Below are positions 1 through 9,041 of a stretch of 21,734 nucleotides of DNA, in pieces. Position 1 is the first letter of the stretch; every line of letters starts with the position of its first letter. Under the pieces are notes generated by a model that saw nothing but the letters and a program-made list of their open reading frames with translations, did not search any database and had not been told where the DNA came from. This stretch comes from a virus. The stretch lies in the IMG/VR virus record IMGVR_UViG_3300008116_000345, positions 1 through 21,734 of that record; one strand, 5' to 3'. The position numbers and the translations under genes were made by a program.

Positions 1-2362
1 TAGCCTTGTTGCCGATGCTGTTGATGCCTTGGAACGAGTTGTTGTAGGTTACGATTACGTTTCCGTCTACGTGGAGCTTTTCGGAAGGACTCGTCGTCCC
101 AATGCCTAGACTACCACCCGACGTAAGGGTCATAAGCGAAACAGCATTTGTGGCATCCGAGGCTAGATACCAGTTGTGAATTCCGCCCGAATAGTATGCC
201 AATGTATTGTTGTGAATACCAAAGCCTCCAAGCCAGCTGCCATCGTATAGCGTTATCTTATTTGGCCCTCTTGCTACATCGTTATAGTCATTATTAAATA
301 TCAAACGATTAGCTGATGTATATGGCGAACTGTTAATTGGACCAAGACCCCCATCTATATATTCACTACCCCCAACTAGGTGCAATTTGTAAGATGGGCT
401 CGTCGTCCCAATGCCGACGTTGCCATCACCGGAAATACGCATACGCTCGGTATTCGTGTAGAAACGAATCGGTCTGCTTGAACTATCTGTTCCAACGATA
501 ATACCAGTGTCGGAATTCCCGAGATACCAACCAGCGACGCCAAAGAATGCGTTTGCTACACCATTCTGATAACCAAGCAAGCCACCGCCGCCAGTAGTGC
601 CAGTATTGCGAGCAGTAAACGATGCGTAGGAACCGCCTGATGAAACTCTTATCTCATCAGTAACCTCAAGCTTTGCCCCAGGACTTGTCGTACCAATGCC
701 GACGTTGCCGTTGTTGTAAACACGAAGCCCCTCAGCAAAAGTTGTTAGTCCACTCTTGTAGTTAAGAGCTATATAAGAAGTATCAGTTGTGGTTTCTACC
801 AAGTCGGTAGATATGAATGCAAGAACTCCATATTGCTTTCCAAGCGCAAGCTTCGTTGGTACGCTGCTATTCCAATCTGCTCTTGAAACAATAGCCGAAT
901 ATGTATCTGACTTGTATACGTGAAGAGGAGCTCCCGGGGCCGTCGTACCAATACCGACGTTGCCAGATGAGTTTATGAATAATCCAGTATTGCCATTGAC
1001 AACAGCTTGTATTTGGACATTATTCTCTCCGTATATGTATGTATTTCCCCCCCATTTTAATGAAGCGCCAATGCTAAAGCCAATGTCTCCGTTTACTTCT
1101 AGTTTATACCCTGGACTCGTCGTGCCAATGCCGACGTTGCCATTCGGAAAACAGAATGAGCTTCCATCCCATTGATATACAGTTCCACCTAGTGAGTTGT
1201 CTTGTAGTCTGAAGTGACCACTAGAGTTATAGATTCCATTTACATACTCTCTAGCGAAGTTGTAAACTATCTGCTGGTCTGTGGCTCCCCCACCCTTTAA
1301 AACAACCTGACCTCCTGATACGTGAAGCTTTCCTTCTGGCGTCGTCGTGCCAATGCCGACGTTTCCGTTTGCTAAGAAAGTAGTATAAGTACTTCCATTC
1401 CCAGACGTTATATATGTAGTTCCAGCTCCACTACCGTTAGCAAGATTACCTACATAGGTATCTCCACCTACACTTTGAAGTATAGACTTTCCACCTGCAT
1501 TATTACCCCATATCTCTACGTTGGCTCCATTAACTGTATCAGCTACAACCAATGTTCTTCTGCTTGGTGCGTGTGACACAGGACTCGTCGTCCCAATGCC
1601 GACGTTGCCTGCGCTGGTGATGCGTATACGTTCAACATCATCACTACCTAAAAGTAAAGCTCCTCCTCCTCTTGCGTATAATAGGTAATTGTTTCCACTA
1701 GTAATCTGGTAGTAGTTACCGTGGTATAGAATACCGTTGTCGTAAGTTATATTTACCCCGGATGTTACAGCATTAAATCCTCCAAATACATCCAATTTAT
1801 ACGATGGACTCGTCGTACCAATACCTACGCTACCCTCAATAGCAGCTCCATTAGCTGGAGCATCTGAGCCTTGATAGTTTCCTCCAACAAGAATACCTCC
1901 AGTACTATCTACAGTAAATCTTTTGACATCATCTTGGAAGATAGATGCTCCCCAATATGTAGATTGGGCATCAACACCAAGTCCAACACTGTGTGTTGGG
2001 TAATCAGCTGTTATGAATCTTGCTATCTGAGTGTTAACACTTCCGCCAACAACCTCTAGTTTATAGGTTGGACTAGTCGTACCAATGCCGACGTTACCTG
2101 CGGCAGTGATGCGCATTCGTTCGGAGTTATTAGTTCCGAAATACATATAATCTCCATTATGTGCATACCCAATCCATCCATTGTCGGCAGTATTGTCACC
2201 AAAATACAATTCACTAAATCCTGTTGCACTTGTTGACTTGATGCTGAATTGTGGATTTGTTGCTGAGATTTCTAATAGTCTTGTTGGACTAGTCGTACCA
2301 ATGCCTACGTTACCACCATCAGTGATTACTACTTTACCGTTATGGTTAAAAGTGTTTGCCAT
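1..2362 (-). CDS. Giant repeat-built tail fibre protein, 3' end cut by the window edge
   Basis: Reading from ATG at 2362 the frame stays open for 787 codons to base 1, so the C-terminus lies outside the window. The protein begins MANTFNHNGKVVITDGG and carries ten copies of a repeat near NVGIGTTSPxxKLxV, often preceded by ERMRIT(S/A)AG. Between copies lie variable Gly/Ser/Thr/Asn-rich beta segments of about 50-100 residues. Such repeats are common in phage tail fibres and appendages from Bacteroidota and aquatic metagenomes; the likely role is host recognition. The start lies 3 bases after the stop of the 1351-aa fibre gene, so the two are probably co-transcribed. Many fibres of this type end in a self-cleaving S74 chaperone domain, but none is seen here because the end is missing. 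Fibre role: fairly sure. Receptor: unknown. Confidence 0.85.
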   Translation of the reverse strand, partial: MANTFNHNGKVVITDGGNVGIGTTSPTRLLEISATNPQFSIKSTSATGFSELYFGDNTADNGWIGYAHNGDYMYFGTNNSERMRITAAGNVGIGTTSPTYKLEVVGGSVNTQIARFITADYPTHSVGLGVDAQSTYWGASIFQDDVKRFTVDSTGGILVGGNYQGSDAPANGAAIEGSVGIGTTSPSYKLDVFGGFNAVTSGVNITYDNGILYHGNYYQITSGNNYLLYARGGGALLLGSDDVERIRITSAGNVGIGTTSPVSHAPSRRTLVVADTVNGANVEIWGNNAGGKSILQSVGGDTYVGNLANGSGAGTTYITSGNGSTYTTFLANGNVGIGTTTPEGKLHVSGGQVVLKGGGATDQQIVYNFAREYVNGIYNSSGHFRLQDNSLGGTVYQWDGSSFCFPNGNVGIGTTSPGYKLEVNGDIGFSIGASLKWGGNTYIYGENNVQIQAVVNGNTGLFINSSGNVGIGTTAPGAPLHVYKSDTYSAIVSRADWNSSVPTKLALGKQYGVLAFISTDLVETTTDTSYIALNYKSGLTTFAEGLRVYNNGNVGIGTTSPGAKLEVTDEIRVSSGGSYASFTARNTGTTGGGGLLGYQNGVANAFFGVAGWYLGNSDTGIIVGTDSSSRPIRFYTNTERMRISGDGNVGIGTTSPSYKLHLVGGSEYIDGGLGPINSSPYTSANRLIFNNDYNDVARGPNKITLYDGSWLGGFGIHNNTLAYYSGGIHNWYLASDATNAVSLMTLTSGGSLGIGTTSPSEKLHVDGNVIVTYNNSFQGINSIGNKA

Positions 2363-5300
2363 ATCTTAGAGAGCTGTTACAGTTATAGTTTCTGAGCCAC
2401 CACCAAGGAATACGGTGGCTACGATGTTACCAGAGTTTGTTGTGCTGTTGTTTGTCACAGTAGCCTTCGTGCCAGCGCTGCCATTTGAGTCAGCAAACAC
2501 AACATCAAAGTCATTTCCAGAATACGCACCAGTATCTACAATCTTGTTGTACACTGGCGAGCCTCCATATCCGTGAACGACCTCGTATGTTTTTGCCACT
2601 GAATAACCACTTGTGCTACACACAAAGGTAACCCTGAACGCTTGGGCTCCGTGGGAGTTTGATATACTAAAGAAGTCAGAGGTGGCTGATGTACCTACTG
2701 TCTTTGAGAACACATAGATGCCCGCCTGCTTATTCATATTCAGGCGGTCAACAGTTGCCGTTACTGTACTTCCGTTGTCTGTGATGGATGAGTTCGTAAT
2801 GGTATCCGTATCGCTCCACTTAGCAACGTAGTTAGCCGTACCGGTTCCGTCTACTCCTGTGATTTCAGAGAGGCTCACCCAGTCGGTGCCTGAGCCTGTA
2901 GAGCTCAGCACCTGCCCTGATGAGCCTGCTGAGTTGTTGGAGTCGTAGTAGGCTCCGGTTACCCGGATGTTGCCAGATACGTGAACACGTTGTGTTGGAC
3001 TATCAGTACCTACACCAAGATTTCCTACCGACCCAGCGCCAGATGGCATAAGAGAAAAGCTAGTGTTGGTATACCAAGTAGATACAGTAGCGCTTTGGTA
3101 AAACGCCATTACTTGCGTTCCATTGCCTATAGCAATGTCATTACCCGAATATCCACTCGAGCCCGTCGAGCCAATCTGAAGCTTATTATTTGGACTGGTT
3201 GTCAAAATACCTACATTGCCTCCAGCGGTAATGTTTATTACAGCATTTCCACCGTTGTAAAGTCTTAATTGGTTTGAAGCACCAACTAAGTACATACTAT
3301 TTACTATGTCAAGAGTTATTGCTTGACCTGCGTCTACTCTTATTTCTCCACCTGATACGTGCAATTTAGCCCCTGGGCTCGTCGTGCCAATACCGAAGTA
3401 GCCAGAGCTTGTGATTCGAACTGCTTCTGTTGTACCGGGAGAGAATATAAGATTGGTACTAGAGTATAAAGTAGTTCCATTAGAATCAACATTTAATGCT
3501 CCAGCTCTTGTTCCGTCACCAAAAGCTAAACCATTTCCAACGCTATATCCAGTTGAGCCTACGCTACCTATTTGCAATGCAGAAGCTGGACTCGTAGTAC
3601 CAATGCCGACGTTGCCGGCGCTGGTGATTCGCATACGTTCGGTACCGCTATTGTAAAACAATGTTGGTATTGCATCACCAGTATATAAGTATTGTCCAGT
3701 TGCGTTAATGCCAAACAATGCACTTCCTAATGTGCTTTGAGCTAGAAAATAAGCATCATCTGTATTGAATGTATTTCTAACTCTTACAGCAACCCCTGCC
3801 GCCGCTTGAACATCTAAACGATATGCTGGACTTGTAGTACCAATTCCTATGTTTCCTGCGCTATTGATGCGCATTCGTTCTCCTCCATTGGTCTGGAAGC
3901 CCATATAGTTATCACCGTGGTAATACCATATCTGACCAACATAGGTGTCAGCACCAGCCCCATCACCAAATAGAATGTATCCATATCCAGTGGTGGACGT
4001 TAGGATGTTTAATCCATTCTGAACGTCGGATGTATTACCTACTTGGAGCTTTGTGCCAGCATAACCAACAGTAGTTCCGCCAACGATAAGCTGTCCGCCT
4101 GTAGTAAGGCGCATCTTTTCGGTGGCTCCGTTTGTAGCAAACAATATCTCATTTGCTGCACGAATACCCAATTGATTTGCGGTACCACCAGATATTGATG
4201 TTCCAGAGCCAAATATTCCTGTGTCTCCATCATATCTATAGAAATTTGTTGTGGAAACGTTTGTGCTTCCGGCAACATCAAGCTTAGATGAAGGAGTAGC
4301 AGTCCCAATACCCACATTCGTTCCATTATCATAGATAATAGAATTAGTAATCGTATCAGTATCACTCCACTTGGTAACATAGTTCGCAGTACCGTTTCCG
4401 TCTACTGGTCCTGAGCCAATGGGTATCTCAATGACGTTACCGCTAGCGTCAACAGCAAGACGCTGGGTGGCGGTTCCGGTATTTGAACCGGAACCATAAG
4501 CATTTAGTTTGAGTGCTCCTACAGATGAAATACGCATTCGCTCTGAACCGTTGACATACATAGTCATTGGGTCGGAATCAGAGGCTATTCTTAGGTCTGT
4601 GCCGCCATTGGCTTGGATGTATCCACTTCTACCGGTTGCATTATACACAGATATGAATCCACTTGCAACGCCACCAAATCTTGACTCCGTACCTACAACG
4701 TGGATTTTAGCTCCAGGAGTCGCAGTGCCAATGCCGACGTTTCCAGTATTGTTTAACACTATGGCATTTGGGTCAGTAATTAAGCCAGTATTATAGCTGT
4801 TTACAATGTGAAGACTTGTGCTATTTGCCGGTGAACCAATGTGAGCAGAAGCTACACCGTCCTGCCACAAAAATAAACTCGTTGCTTGCCCACCATTATT
4901 TTGCAAAGAAAGCCCATTTGAGTATGACCCCCTTGATGTGGTCATAGTTCCAAATATACCAGTTCCAATAACATCAAGCTTAGTACTAGGACTCGTCGTC
5001 CCAATGCCTACGTTGCCATTTGACTCTACACGGAGACGTTCGGAACCGTTTGTATTAAACGTAATAGGATTAGCGCCTGATGCGTAAACATATAATCCAC
5101 CTACAGTACTAGTTATAGCACCAGCTCCACCACCGGCTCCAGTTAGATTAATTCTAGCTGTTCCAGCTGAAGTGGAGTCTATAATTAAAGTTGTTTCTCC
5201 GGAAGAAGATACGTGCAGTTTAGATGACGGACTCGTCGTGCCAATACCGACGTTAACGCTGAATATTGCTCTATCGCTTTTAAAGTAAACTGCGTTGGTA

Positions 5301-6353
5301 CCGTTACTGTAGAAGTACATAACGTCACCAGAGTCATATCCTCTAATATATGTTGAGCCACCATAATCGTATGCTCCAAAGAATAATGAACCTCCATCAG
5401 ATAATGTTACATCTCCAGAACCACCAACTATAAGCGCCTGGCCGGAACCATTTCCTACTCCATTATCAACCCTAATTTGCCCACTTACGTCTAACTTATA
5501 CGAAGGACTAGTAGTGCCAATACCAACGTTGCCTGAACTAGTTATTGACATAATGCTACTTCCGGCGGAGTAGCTATAGAAATCAAACCTGCTGTTGCCT
5601 CCAGCGTTTGTAAGGCCCCAGCTTGCATTTCCGTTATATCCATAAACCAAACTAGTCGTAGTGTTAGATGAATATGGATATAAGTAAAAAGTATTTGATA
5701 GTATTCCTACAGCATTAGAGCCACTACCACTACTTATTTGAACAGTAGTTGAAGCCCCAAAATAATCAGATGTCAGATTTAAGTATGTGGTTCCAGCTAC
5801 TGTAAGTTTCGCAGCCGGACTCGTGGTTCCAATGCCGACTTTTCCAAATGGGTCAATTACCATTCCGGTTGTGGCTCCACCAGCATTTGAATTGGTGCGA
5901 AAAACCAATCTACTATCCCAAGATGCGGCAGCTATTGAATCAATAAATGTTTCAATGTATGGGTAATTATACTCTGTTGAAATTCGACCATAGTATCCGG
6001 AACTACCTGCAAATGTTGTAACGGAATTTAAAAATCTTCCGTTTCCATTCACATCAAGTTTTTCACTTGGTGAAGTAGTTCCGATACCCACGTTGCCTGC
6101 GCTAGTGATGCGCATTCGTTCTGCCGTATCGGTGTAAAGCGTAATAAAGCCACCCCAGCTTGAGTTCCTTCCGTTTGAGATTCTAAATTCTCCAGTTTCA
6201 GGAAGCTGCTTTATCTCAGCATCAAGCGCACCACCATTTCGAAATTCAATTCCGTGAAACGATGAATTTAGAGATGATGAAATTCTAAAGATTGGAGTTG
6301 CTGAAGATACTTCTAAAATGGTGCCCGGACTCGCCGTACCAATACCTACTCGG
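88..6353 (-). repeat. Dispersed coding repeats of the NVGIGTTSP type (about 23 copies)
   Basis: On the minus strand the core reads close to AACGTCGGCATTGGNACG followed by ACGAGTCC, and it recurs at intervals of roughly 150-350 bases through both large fibre genes. I count ten copies in the left-edge gene and thirteen, including weaker ones such as NVGILTTSP and NLGVGTDSP, in the 1351-aa gene. Several copies are almost identical at DNA level, including silent positions, while others have drifted. The unit is protein-coding, not intergenic. Confidence 0.9.
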
Positions 6354-6421
6354 TTATTTACGTCATCAACAACCAGCGTATTGCTGTCTACGTTTACTCC
6401 TGATAAAAATCTCACGCTCAT
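2366..6421 (-). CDS. Tail fibre protein, 1351 aa, NVGIGTTSP repeats
   Basis: The ATG at 6421 overlaps the stop of the upstream HNH gene by ATGA. Residues 1-24 are a short leader, then thirteen repeat units near NVGIGTTSPxxKLDVxG run to about residue 1170, separated by variable beta-rich segments. A different spacer, DG(N/T)GTANYV(T/A)KWSDTDTITNS, occurs twice, near residues 670 and 1188. The last 130 or so residues carry no repeat; their alternating hydrophobic pattern suggests a folded beta tip ending in GGGSETITVTAL. By family this is a virion fibre or appendage, trimeric by analogy, with a C-terminal receptor-binding tip (inference). It is followed at 3 bases by a second repeat-built fibre gene. 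Composition is Ser/Gly/Thr/Asn-rich with almost no Cys. Confidence 0.88.
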   Translation of the reverse strand: MSVRFLSGVNVDSNTLVVDDVNNRVGIGTASPGTILEVSSATPIFRISSSLNSSFHGIEFRNGGALDAEIKQLPETGEFRISNGRNSSWGGFITLYTDTAERMRITSAGNVGIGTTSPSEKLDVNGNGRFLNSVTTFAGSSGYYGRISTEYNYPYIETFIDSIAAASWDSRLVFRTNSNAGGATTGMVIDPFGKVGIGTTSPAAKLTVAGTTYLNLTSDYFGASTTVQISSGSGSNAVGILSNTFYLYPYSSNTTTSLVYGYNGNASWGLTNAGGNSRFDFYSYSAGSSIMSITSSGNVGIGTTSPSYKLDVSGQIRVDNGVGNGSGQALIVGGSGDVTLSDGGSLFFGAYDYGGSTYIRGYDSGDVMYFYSNGTNAVYFKSDRAIFSVNVGIGTTSPSSKLHVSSSGETTLIIDSTSAGTARINLTGAGGGAGAITSTVGGLYVYASGANPITFNTNGSERLRVESNGNVGIGTTSPSTKLDVIGTGIFGTMTTSRGSYSNGLSLQNNGGQATSLFLWQDGVASAHIGSPANSTSLHIVNSYNTGLITDPNAIVLNNTGNVGIGTATPGAKIHVVGTESRFGGVASGFISVYNATGRSGYIQANGGTDLRIASDSDPMTMYVNGSERMRISSVGALKLNAYGSGSNTGTATQRLAVDASGNVIEIPIGSGPVDGNGTANYVTKWSDTDTITNSIIYDNGTNVGIGTATPSSKLDVAGSTNVSTTNFYRYDGDTGIFGSGTSISGGTANQLGIRAANEILFATNGATEKMRLTTGGQLIVGGTTVGYAGTKLQVGNTSDVQNGLNILTSTTGYGYILFGDGAGADTYVGQIWYYHGDNYMGFQTNGGERMRINSAGNIGIGTTSPAYRLDVQAAAGVAVRVRNTFNTDDAYFLAQSTLGSALFGINATGQYLYTGDAIPTLFYNSGTERMRITSAGNVGIGTTSPASALQIGSVGSTGYSVGNGLAFGDGTRAGALNVDSNGTTLYSSTNLIFSPGTTEAVRITSSGYFGIGTTSPGAKLHVSGGEIRVDAGQAITLDIVNSMYLVGASNQLRLYNGGNAVINITAGGNVGILTTSPNNKLQIGSTGSSGYSGNDIAIGNGTQVMAFYQSATVSTWYTNTSFSLMPSGAGSVGNLGVGTDSPTQRVHVSGNIRVTGAYYDSNNSAGSSGQVLSSTGSGTDWVSLSEITGVDGTGTANYVAKWSDTDTITNSSITDNGSTVTATVDRLNMNKQAGIYVFSKTVGTSATSDFFSISNSHGAQAFRVTFVCSTSGYSVAKTYEVVHGYGGSPVYNKIVDTGAYSGNDFDVVFADSNGSAGTKATVTNNSTTNSGNIVATVFLGGGSETITVTAL

Positions 6422-7158
6422 TGTTCTTGATATTTTCCGCCTTTAGCTAAATTGTCGAACCACCACATCGGCCGGAGATTAGTGTAGTGATTCAATGTGA
6501 AAACGTCTTCTTCTGTCTTTGCTGTGCAAAGTGGCTTTGTGTGGTCAATGGACCACTTGCCTTCGCCGTGCCCATAGTTATTCCAAGTCATACCTTCAAC
6601 AAAGTGTGACTCAATATATATCTTAAACTCATCTTGTGTGATGCCGAGAGCATCAAATGTCTTAAACTTCTTGTTCAAACTCATCGCTCTACAAGACCTA
6701 TATATACTTGTTCTCATATTGCAAATCAATTTGAATACTGGGTTTGACTCCTTTCGTTTCTTTTCGTACTCTCTCTTCTTGACAGCAATAGATTCTTTAT
6801 TAGCTATATAGTGCTTCCTAGTTCTTGAAATGTAAGAGTCTCTAGTTTTTTCATAATGCTCACGTTGCTTAATGGATATAGACTCTTTGTTCTTTAGATA
6901 GTATTGTCTCTTATATTCCTTTAATAACTCTTTATTATTTTGCGAGTATATTTTCTTTTTTTCAGCTAGGCGCTCTTTGTTTCTTTCGTTGTATTCTTTT
7001 TTCTTAGCCGCAACAACATCCCTGTTTTCTTCGTTGTATTTTCTGTCAGCAACCTTCTTGCAGGGTTTGCAATGAGATGATAGGCCATCTTTGTGCGACT
7101 TGCACTTATGGAACTCTTCAAATGGTTTCTCAGTTTTGCATTTACCGCACAGCTTCAT
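6418..7158 (-). CDS. HNH-type homing endonuclease with N-terminal zinc finger
   Basis: The start is ATG at 7158 (MKLCGKCKTEKPFEEF, 246 aa). A TTG further upstream would place the N-terminus across a terminator and is rejected. Cys4, Cys7, Cys30 and Cys33 form a zinc finger. Residues 40-138 are about six 15-residue Lys/Glu/Tyr-rich repeats (pattern Y-x3-NKE-x6-K-x-E), probably helical and DNA-contacting. The C-terminal core has WSIDHTKPL (residues 202-210, Asp205-His206) and NHYTNLRPMWW (223-233), the usual His-Me finger layout of phage free-standing HNH nucleases. The gene sits between fibre genes, after a terminator and with its own -7 box. Its stop overlaps the next fibre start by ATGA, so fibre expression may depend on it. 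Nuclease class is confident; DNA target is unknown. Confidence 0.88.
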   Translation of the reverse strand: MKLCGKCKTEKPFEEFHKCKSHKDGLSSHCKPCKKVADRKYNEENRDVVAAKKKEYNERNKERLAEKKKIYSQNNKELLKEYKRQYYLKNKESISIKQREHYEKTRDSYISRTRKHYIANKESIAVKKREYEKKRKESNPVFKLICNMRTSIYRSCRAMSLNKKFKTFDALGITQDEFKIYIESHFVEGMTWNNYGHGEGKWSIDHTKPLCTAKTEEDVFTLNHYTNLRPMWWFDNLAKGGKYQEQ

Positions 7159-7162
7159 ACTA

Positions 7163-7170
7163 CAAAGATA
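7163..7170 (-). promoter_or_regulatory. -7 box TATCTTTG, near-leaderless promoter for the HNH/fibre genes
   Basis: On the minus strand TATCTTTG matches the Bacteroidota -7 consensus TAnnTTTG and ends 4 bases before the HNH ATG. With the usual placement, transcription would start one base before the ATG. No TTG lies at the right -33 distance (the nearest is 25 bases away). The box overlaps the T-tract of the terminator just upstream, so it could partly reflect that tract. Confidence 0.5.
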
Positions 7171-7206
7171 AAGAAAAGCGGTGGAAAGCTTACGCCAACC
7201 ACCGCT
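7168..7206 (-). terminator. Rho-independent terminator after the 495-aa fibre gene
   Basis: A perfect 8-bp stem, AGCGGTGG pairing with CCACCGCT (7199-7206 with 7177-7184), closes a 14-base loop. On the minus strand it is followed by TTTTCTTTAT. It lies 21 bases past the stop of the 495-aa gene and should end that transcript before the HNH gene. Confidence 0.75.
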
Positions 7207-7227
7207 GCTCAAATATGTTACACGTGT

Positions 7228-8715
7228 CTACGAAACCCTTTGGATAACGACCCTGTAGGCGTTGCTTGCGGGTGCTGTAGCAAATGTTACAGTGACAACA
7301 TTCACGCTAGTACGGATAACATCGGTGTATACAGTGTCATACGTAGCATTATCGTACACCTGCACAATCACGTCACGGCTATTGAGGTTGTGAGTGATGG
7401 CGTAAGAGGTATTGCTTCCATCACCTACGTTAGCAACAGCTCCGCTGCCGTCAATGATGGCCTGAACAGCACTAGTGAAGTCAGTGACCTGCGATGCCGT
7501 GATAGCAATTGTTACAGAGCTTGCGCTCGTAGCACGTCCCTTAGCGTCAAACGTAACCTGAGCAACGCTAGAAGCGCTACCATACGTTCCGGCAGTAACA
7601 CCAGAGTTAGCGAGCGTAAGACCAGAGGTTACGTTAGCTGTTCCGTCAAACGTTACCGTCCACGTGGCGTCTCCCGTGATGCTGATGGTGCGGGCCGTCT
7701 GAAGTGCAGTAGCAGTAGAGGCGTTACCAGTTACATCACCAGTTAGGTTAGCAACAAGGCGACCAACAGTAAGGCCACTAACGGTAGACGTTGGCTCAGT
7801 TGATGTCTGGCCAAGAGTAAAGACAGCCTCACTTACAGAGCTTACAGAAGCGTCGTAGAAGAACGTAGCGTACTTCGTTCCGCTGTTGACGTAGTTTCCG
7901 TAGAAACCAATGTCGACGCTGTTGGCCACGTTAGCGTTGGCGTACTGCATCATATTGTCACCAATAGATACAATCGTGCTGTCGATGGTCGTCGTCGTTC
8001 CGTTTACGTCGAGGTTGCCAGCAATCGTTACCGTTGAACCGTCGTCCGTAATGATGGAGTTAACAAGCTGGCCGTTGGACGAATCCCACTTGGTTACCGC
8101 GTTGTTGTTTAGGCTTCCTGCGTTCTTAAGGGCTACGTCGTCAGCGTTGACCGTGATACCCGTTCCAGCACCAACGGTAAGCGTAGCGCTTGAACCAAGA
8201 GCAACAGTTCCACCACCCGTCAAACCAGCACCAGCGGTGTAGGTTACACTTGAGTTCGTGAGTGAACTATTGGGGATAGAACCAAGCTGAAGGGTCGTAC
8301 CGCTGATATTGATACCCGTAGCGGTAGATACCTCAAGCCACTGAGAAGCACCTGCTGAGTCGTCCCAGAAGAAGATTCGGTCAGCGTTAGGGTCGGTGAG
8401 GTTCTCAAGACCAAGGTGGTACAGCTGTACGTTGTCTGGGTTAACCAAGATACCAGTACCCTGACCTACGTTGATGGTAATGTCACGAGTACCAGTCTGG
8501 GTAAGACCAGCTCCTGCGGTTACGCTTCGGATGTCACCACCTACGTCAATCCACTGGGTTCCGTCCCAGAAGTAAATTGACTTATCACCCGCGGAGGAGT
8601 CGTAGTAAACTTGTCCCTCTACCGGACTCCCTGGAGGAGAAGCCAAGTTCTGAATGACCGCATTTTGCAGCTCATTCTGGTTGAGGTTAATGGACGATAC
8701 AAACTTAATAGCCAT
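7228..8715 (-). CDS. Phage tail fibre/appendage protein, 495 aa
   Basis: The ATG at 8715 overlaps the stop of the preceding gene (TAATG). The N-terminus, MAIKFVSSINLNQNELQNAV followed by GSPVEGQVYYD (about residues 29-39) and YFWDGTQW (about 48-55), is a pattern common at the start of phage fibre proteins. The body is beta-rich, with motifs such as AGAGLTGGG (about 162-170) and VTKWDSSNGQLVNSIITDDG. The end carries an SYAITHNLNSRDVIVQVYD segment resembling the HNL module of the neighbouring 108-aa protein. Likely a virion fibre or adaptor; no enzymatic motif is seen. The transcript is probably ended by the hairpin at 7168-7206. Role class is fairly sure, exact position in the virion is not. 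Confidence 0.8.
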   Translation of the reverse strand: MAIKFVSSINLNQNELQNAVIQNLASPPGSPVEGQVYYDSSAGDKSIYFWDGTQWIDVGGDIRSVTAGAGLTQTGTRDITINVGQGTGILVNPDNVQLYHLGLENLTDPNADRIFFWDDSAGASQWLEVSTATGINISGTTLQLGSIPNSSLTNSSVTYTAGAGLTGGGTVALGSSATLTVGAGTGITVNADDVALKNAGSLNNNAVTKWDSSNGQLVNSIITDDGSTVTIAGNLDVNGTTTTIDSTIVSIGDNMMQYANANVANSVDIGFYGNYVNSGTKYATFFYDASVSSVSEAVFTLGQTSTEPTSTVSGLTVGRLVANLTGDVTGNASTATALQTARTISITGDATWTVTFDGTANVTSGLTLANSGVTAGTYGSASSVAQVTFDAKGRATSASSVTIAITASQVTDFTSAVQAIIDGSGAVANVGDGSNTSYAITHNLNSRDVIVQVYDNATYDTVYTDVIRTSVNVVTVTFATAPASNAYRVVIQRVS

Positions 8716-9041
8716 TAGTTAAAGAATGCTTTGCCGCTGAAAGCTCCAGCGAAAGTTAGGGTTACTTGGTTTACTGAATTATATAATACTTCTCCAAATA
8801 CAATGTTGTCGGCAGAGTCAACAACACTTACAGAAGGATATTTTGCAAGGTTGTGCGTAACAACCCATACGGCGGAAGGAGACGACTGAATGTAGACGTA
8901 GTTAGCGTCAAGGCTGACGCCACCTATTACTCCAGTAACGGTTACCGTGTTATTCTTTTGTTTTAAAACAATAGCAGAGGTCTCGACTTCGTTTACAACG
9001 ACCGAGGTGGTTACTTCGTTTACTACTACTGAAGAACTCAT
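8715..9041 (-). CDS. Small virion appendage protein with HNL beta module
   Basis: The 108-aa product starts at an ATGA overlap with the upstream gene (9038-9041) and ends in a TAATG overlap with the downstream fibre gene. Its N-terminus has a tandem copy, SVVVNEVTT then SVVVNEVET. The C-terminal half reads VWVVTHNLAKYPSVSVVDSA, then NQVTLTFAGAFSGKAFFN. This is a small beta module often found alone or at the ends of phage tail and baseplate proteins. The same kind of segment closes the next gene's product. I infer a connector or fibre-tip role; there is no enzymatic motif. Confidence 0.7.
   Translation of the reverse strand: MSSSVVVNEVTTSVVVNEVETSAIVLKQKNNTVTVTGVIGGVSLDANYVYIQSSPSAVWVVTHNLAKYPSVSVVDSADNIVFGEVLYNSVNQVTLTFAGAFSGKAFFN

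Noticed and set aside
1-2362. S74 intramolecular chaperone domain on the left-edge fibre
   Set aside because: Often present in such fibres, but its motifs are not in the visible part, so it is not claimed.
88-6353. Regularly spaced near-identical repeats that look like a CRISPR array at first sight
   Set aside because: Spacing is irregular (about 150-350 bases), the repeats are in frame and encode NVGIGTTSP, and both genes are open throughout.
7093-7746. 217-codon plus-strand frame
   Set aside because: Antisense to the HNH gene and the 495-aa fibre gene and crossing a terminator; its Ser/Arg-rich content is typical of a shadow of beta-rich coding DNA.
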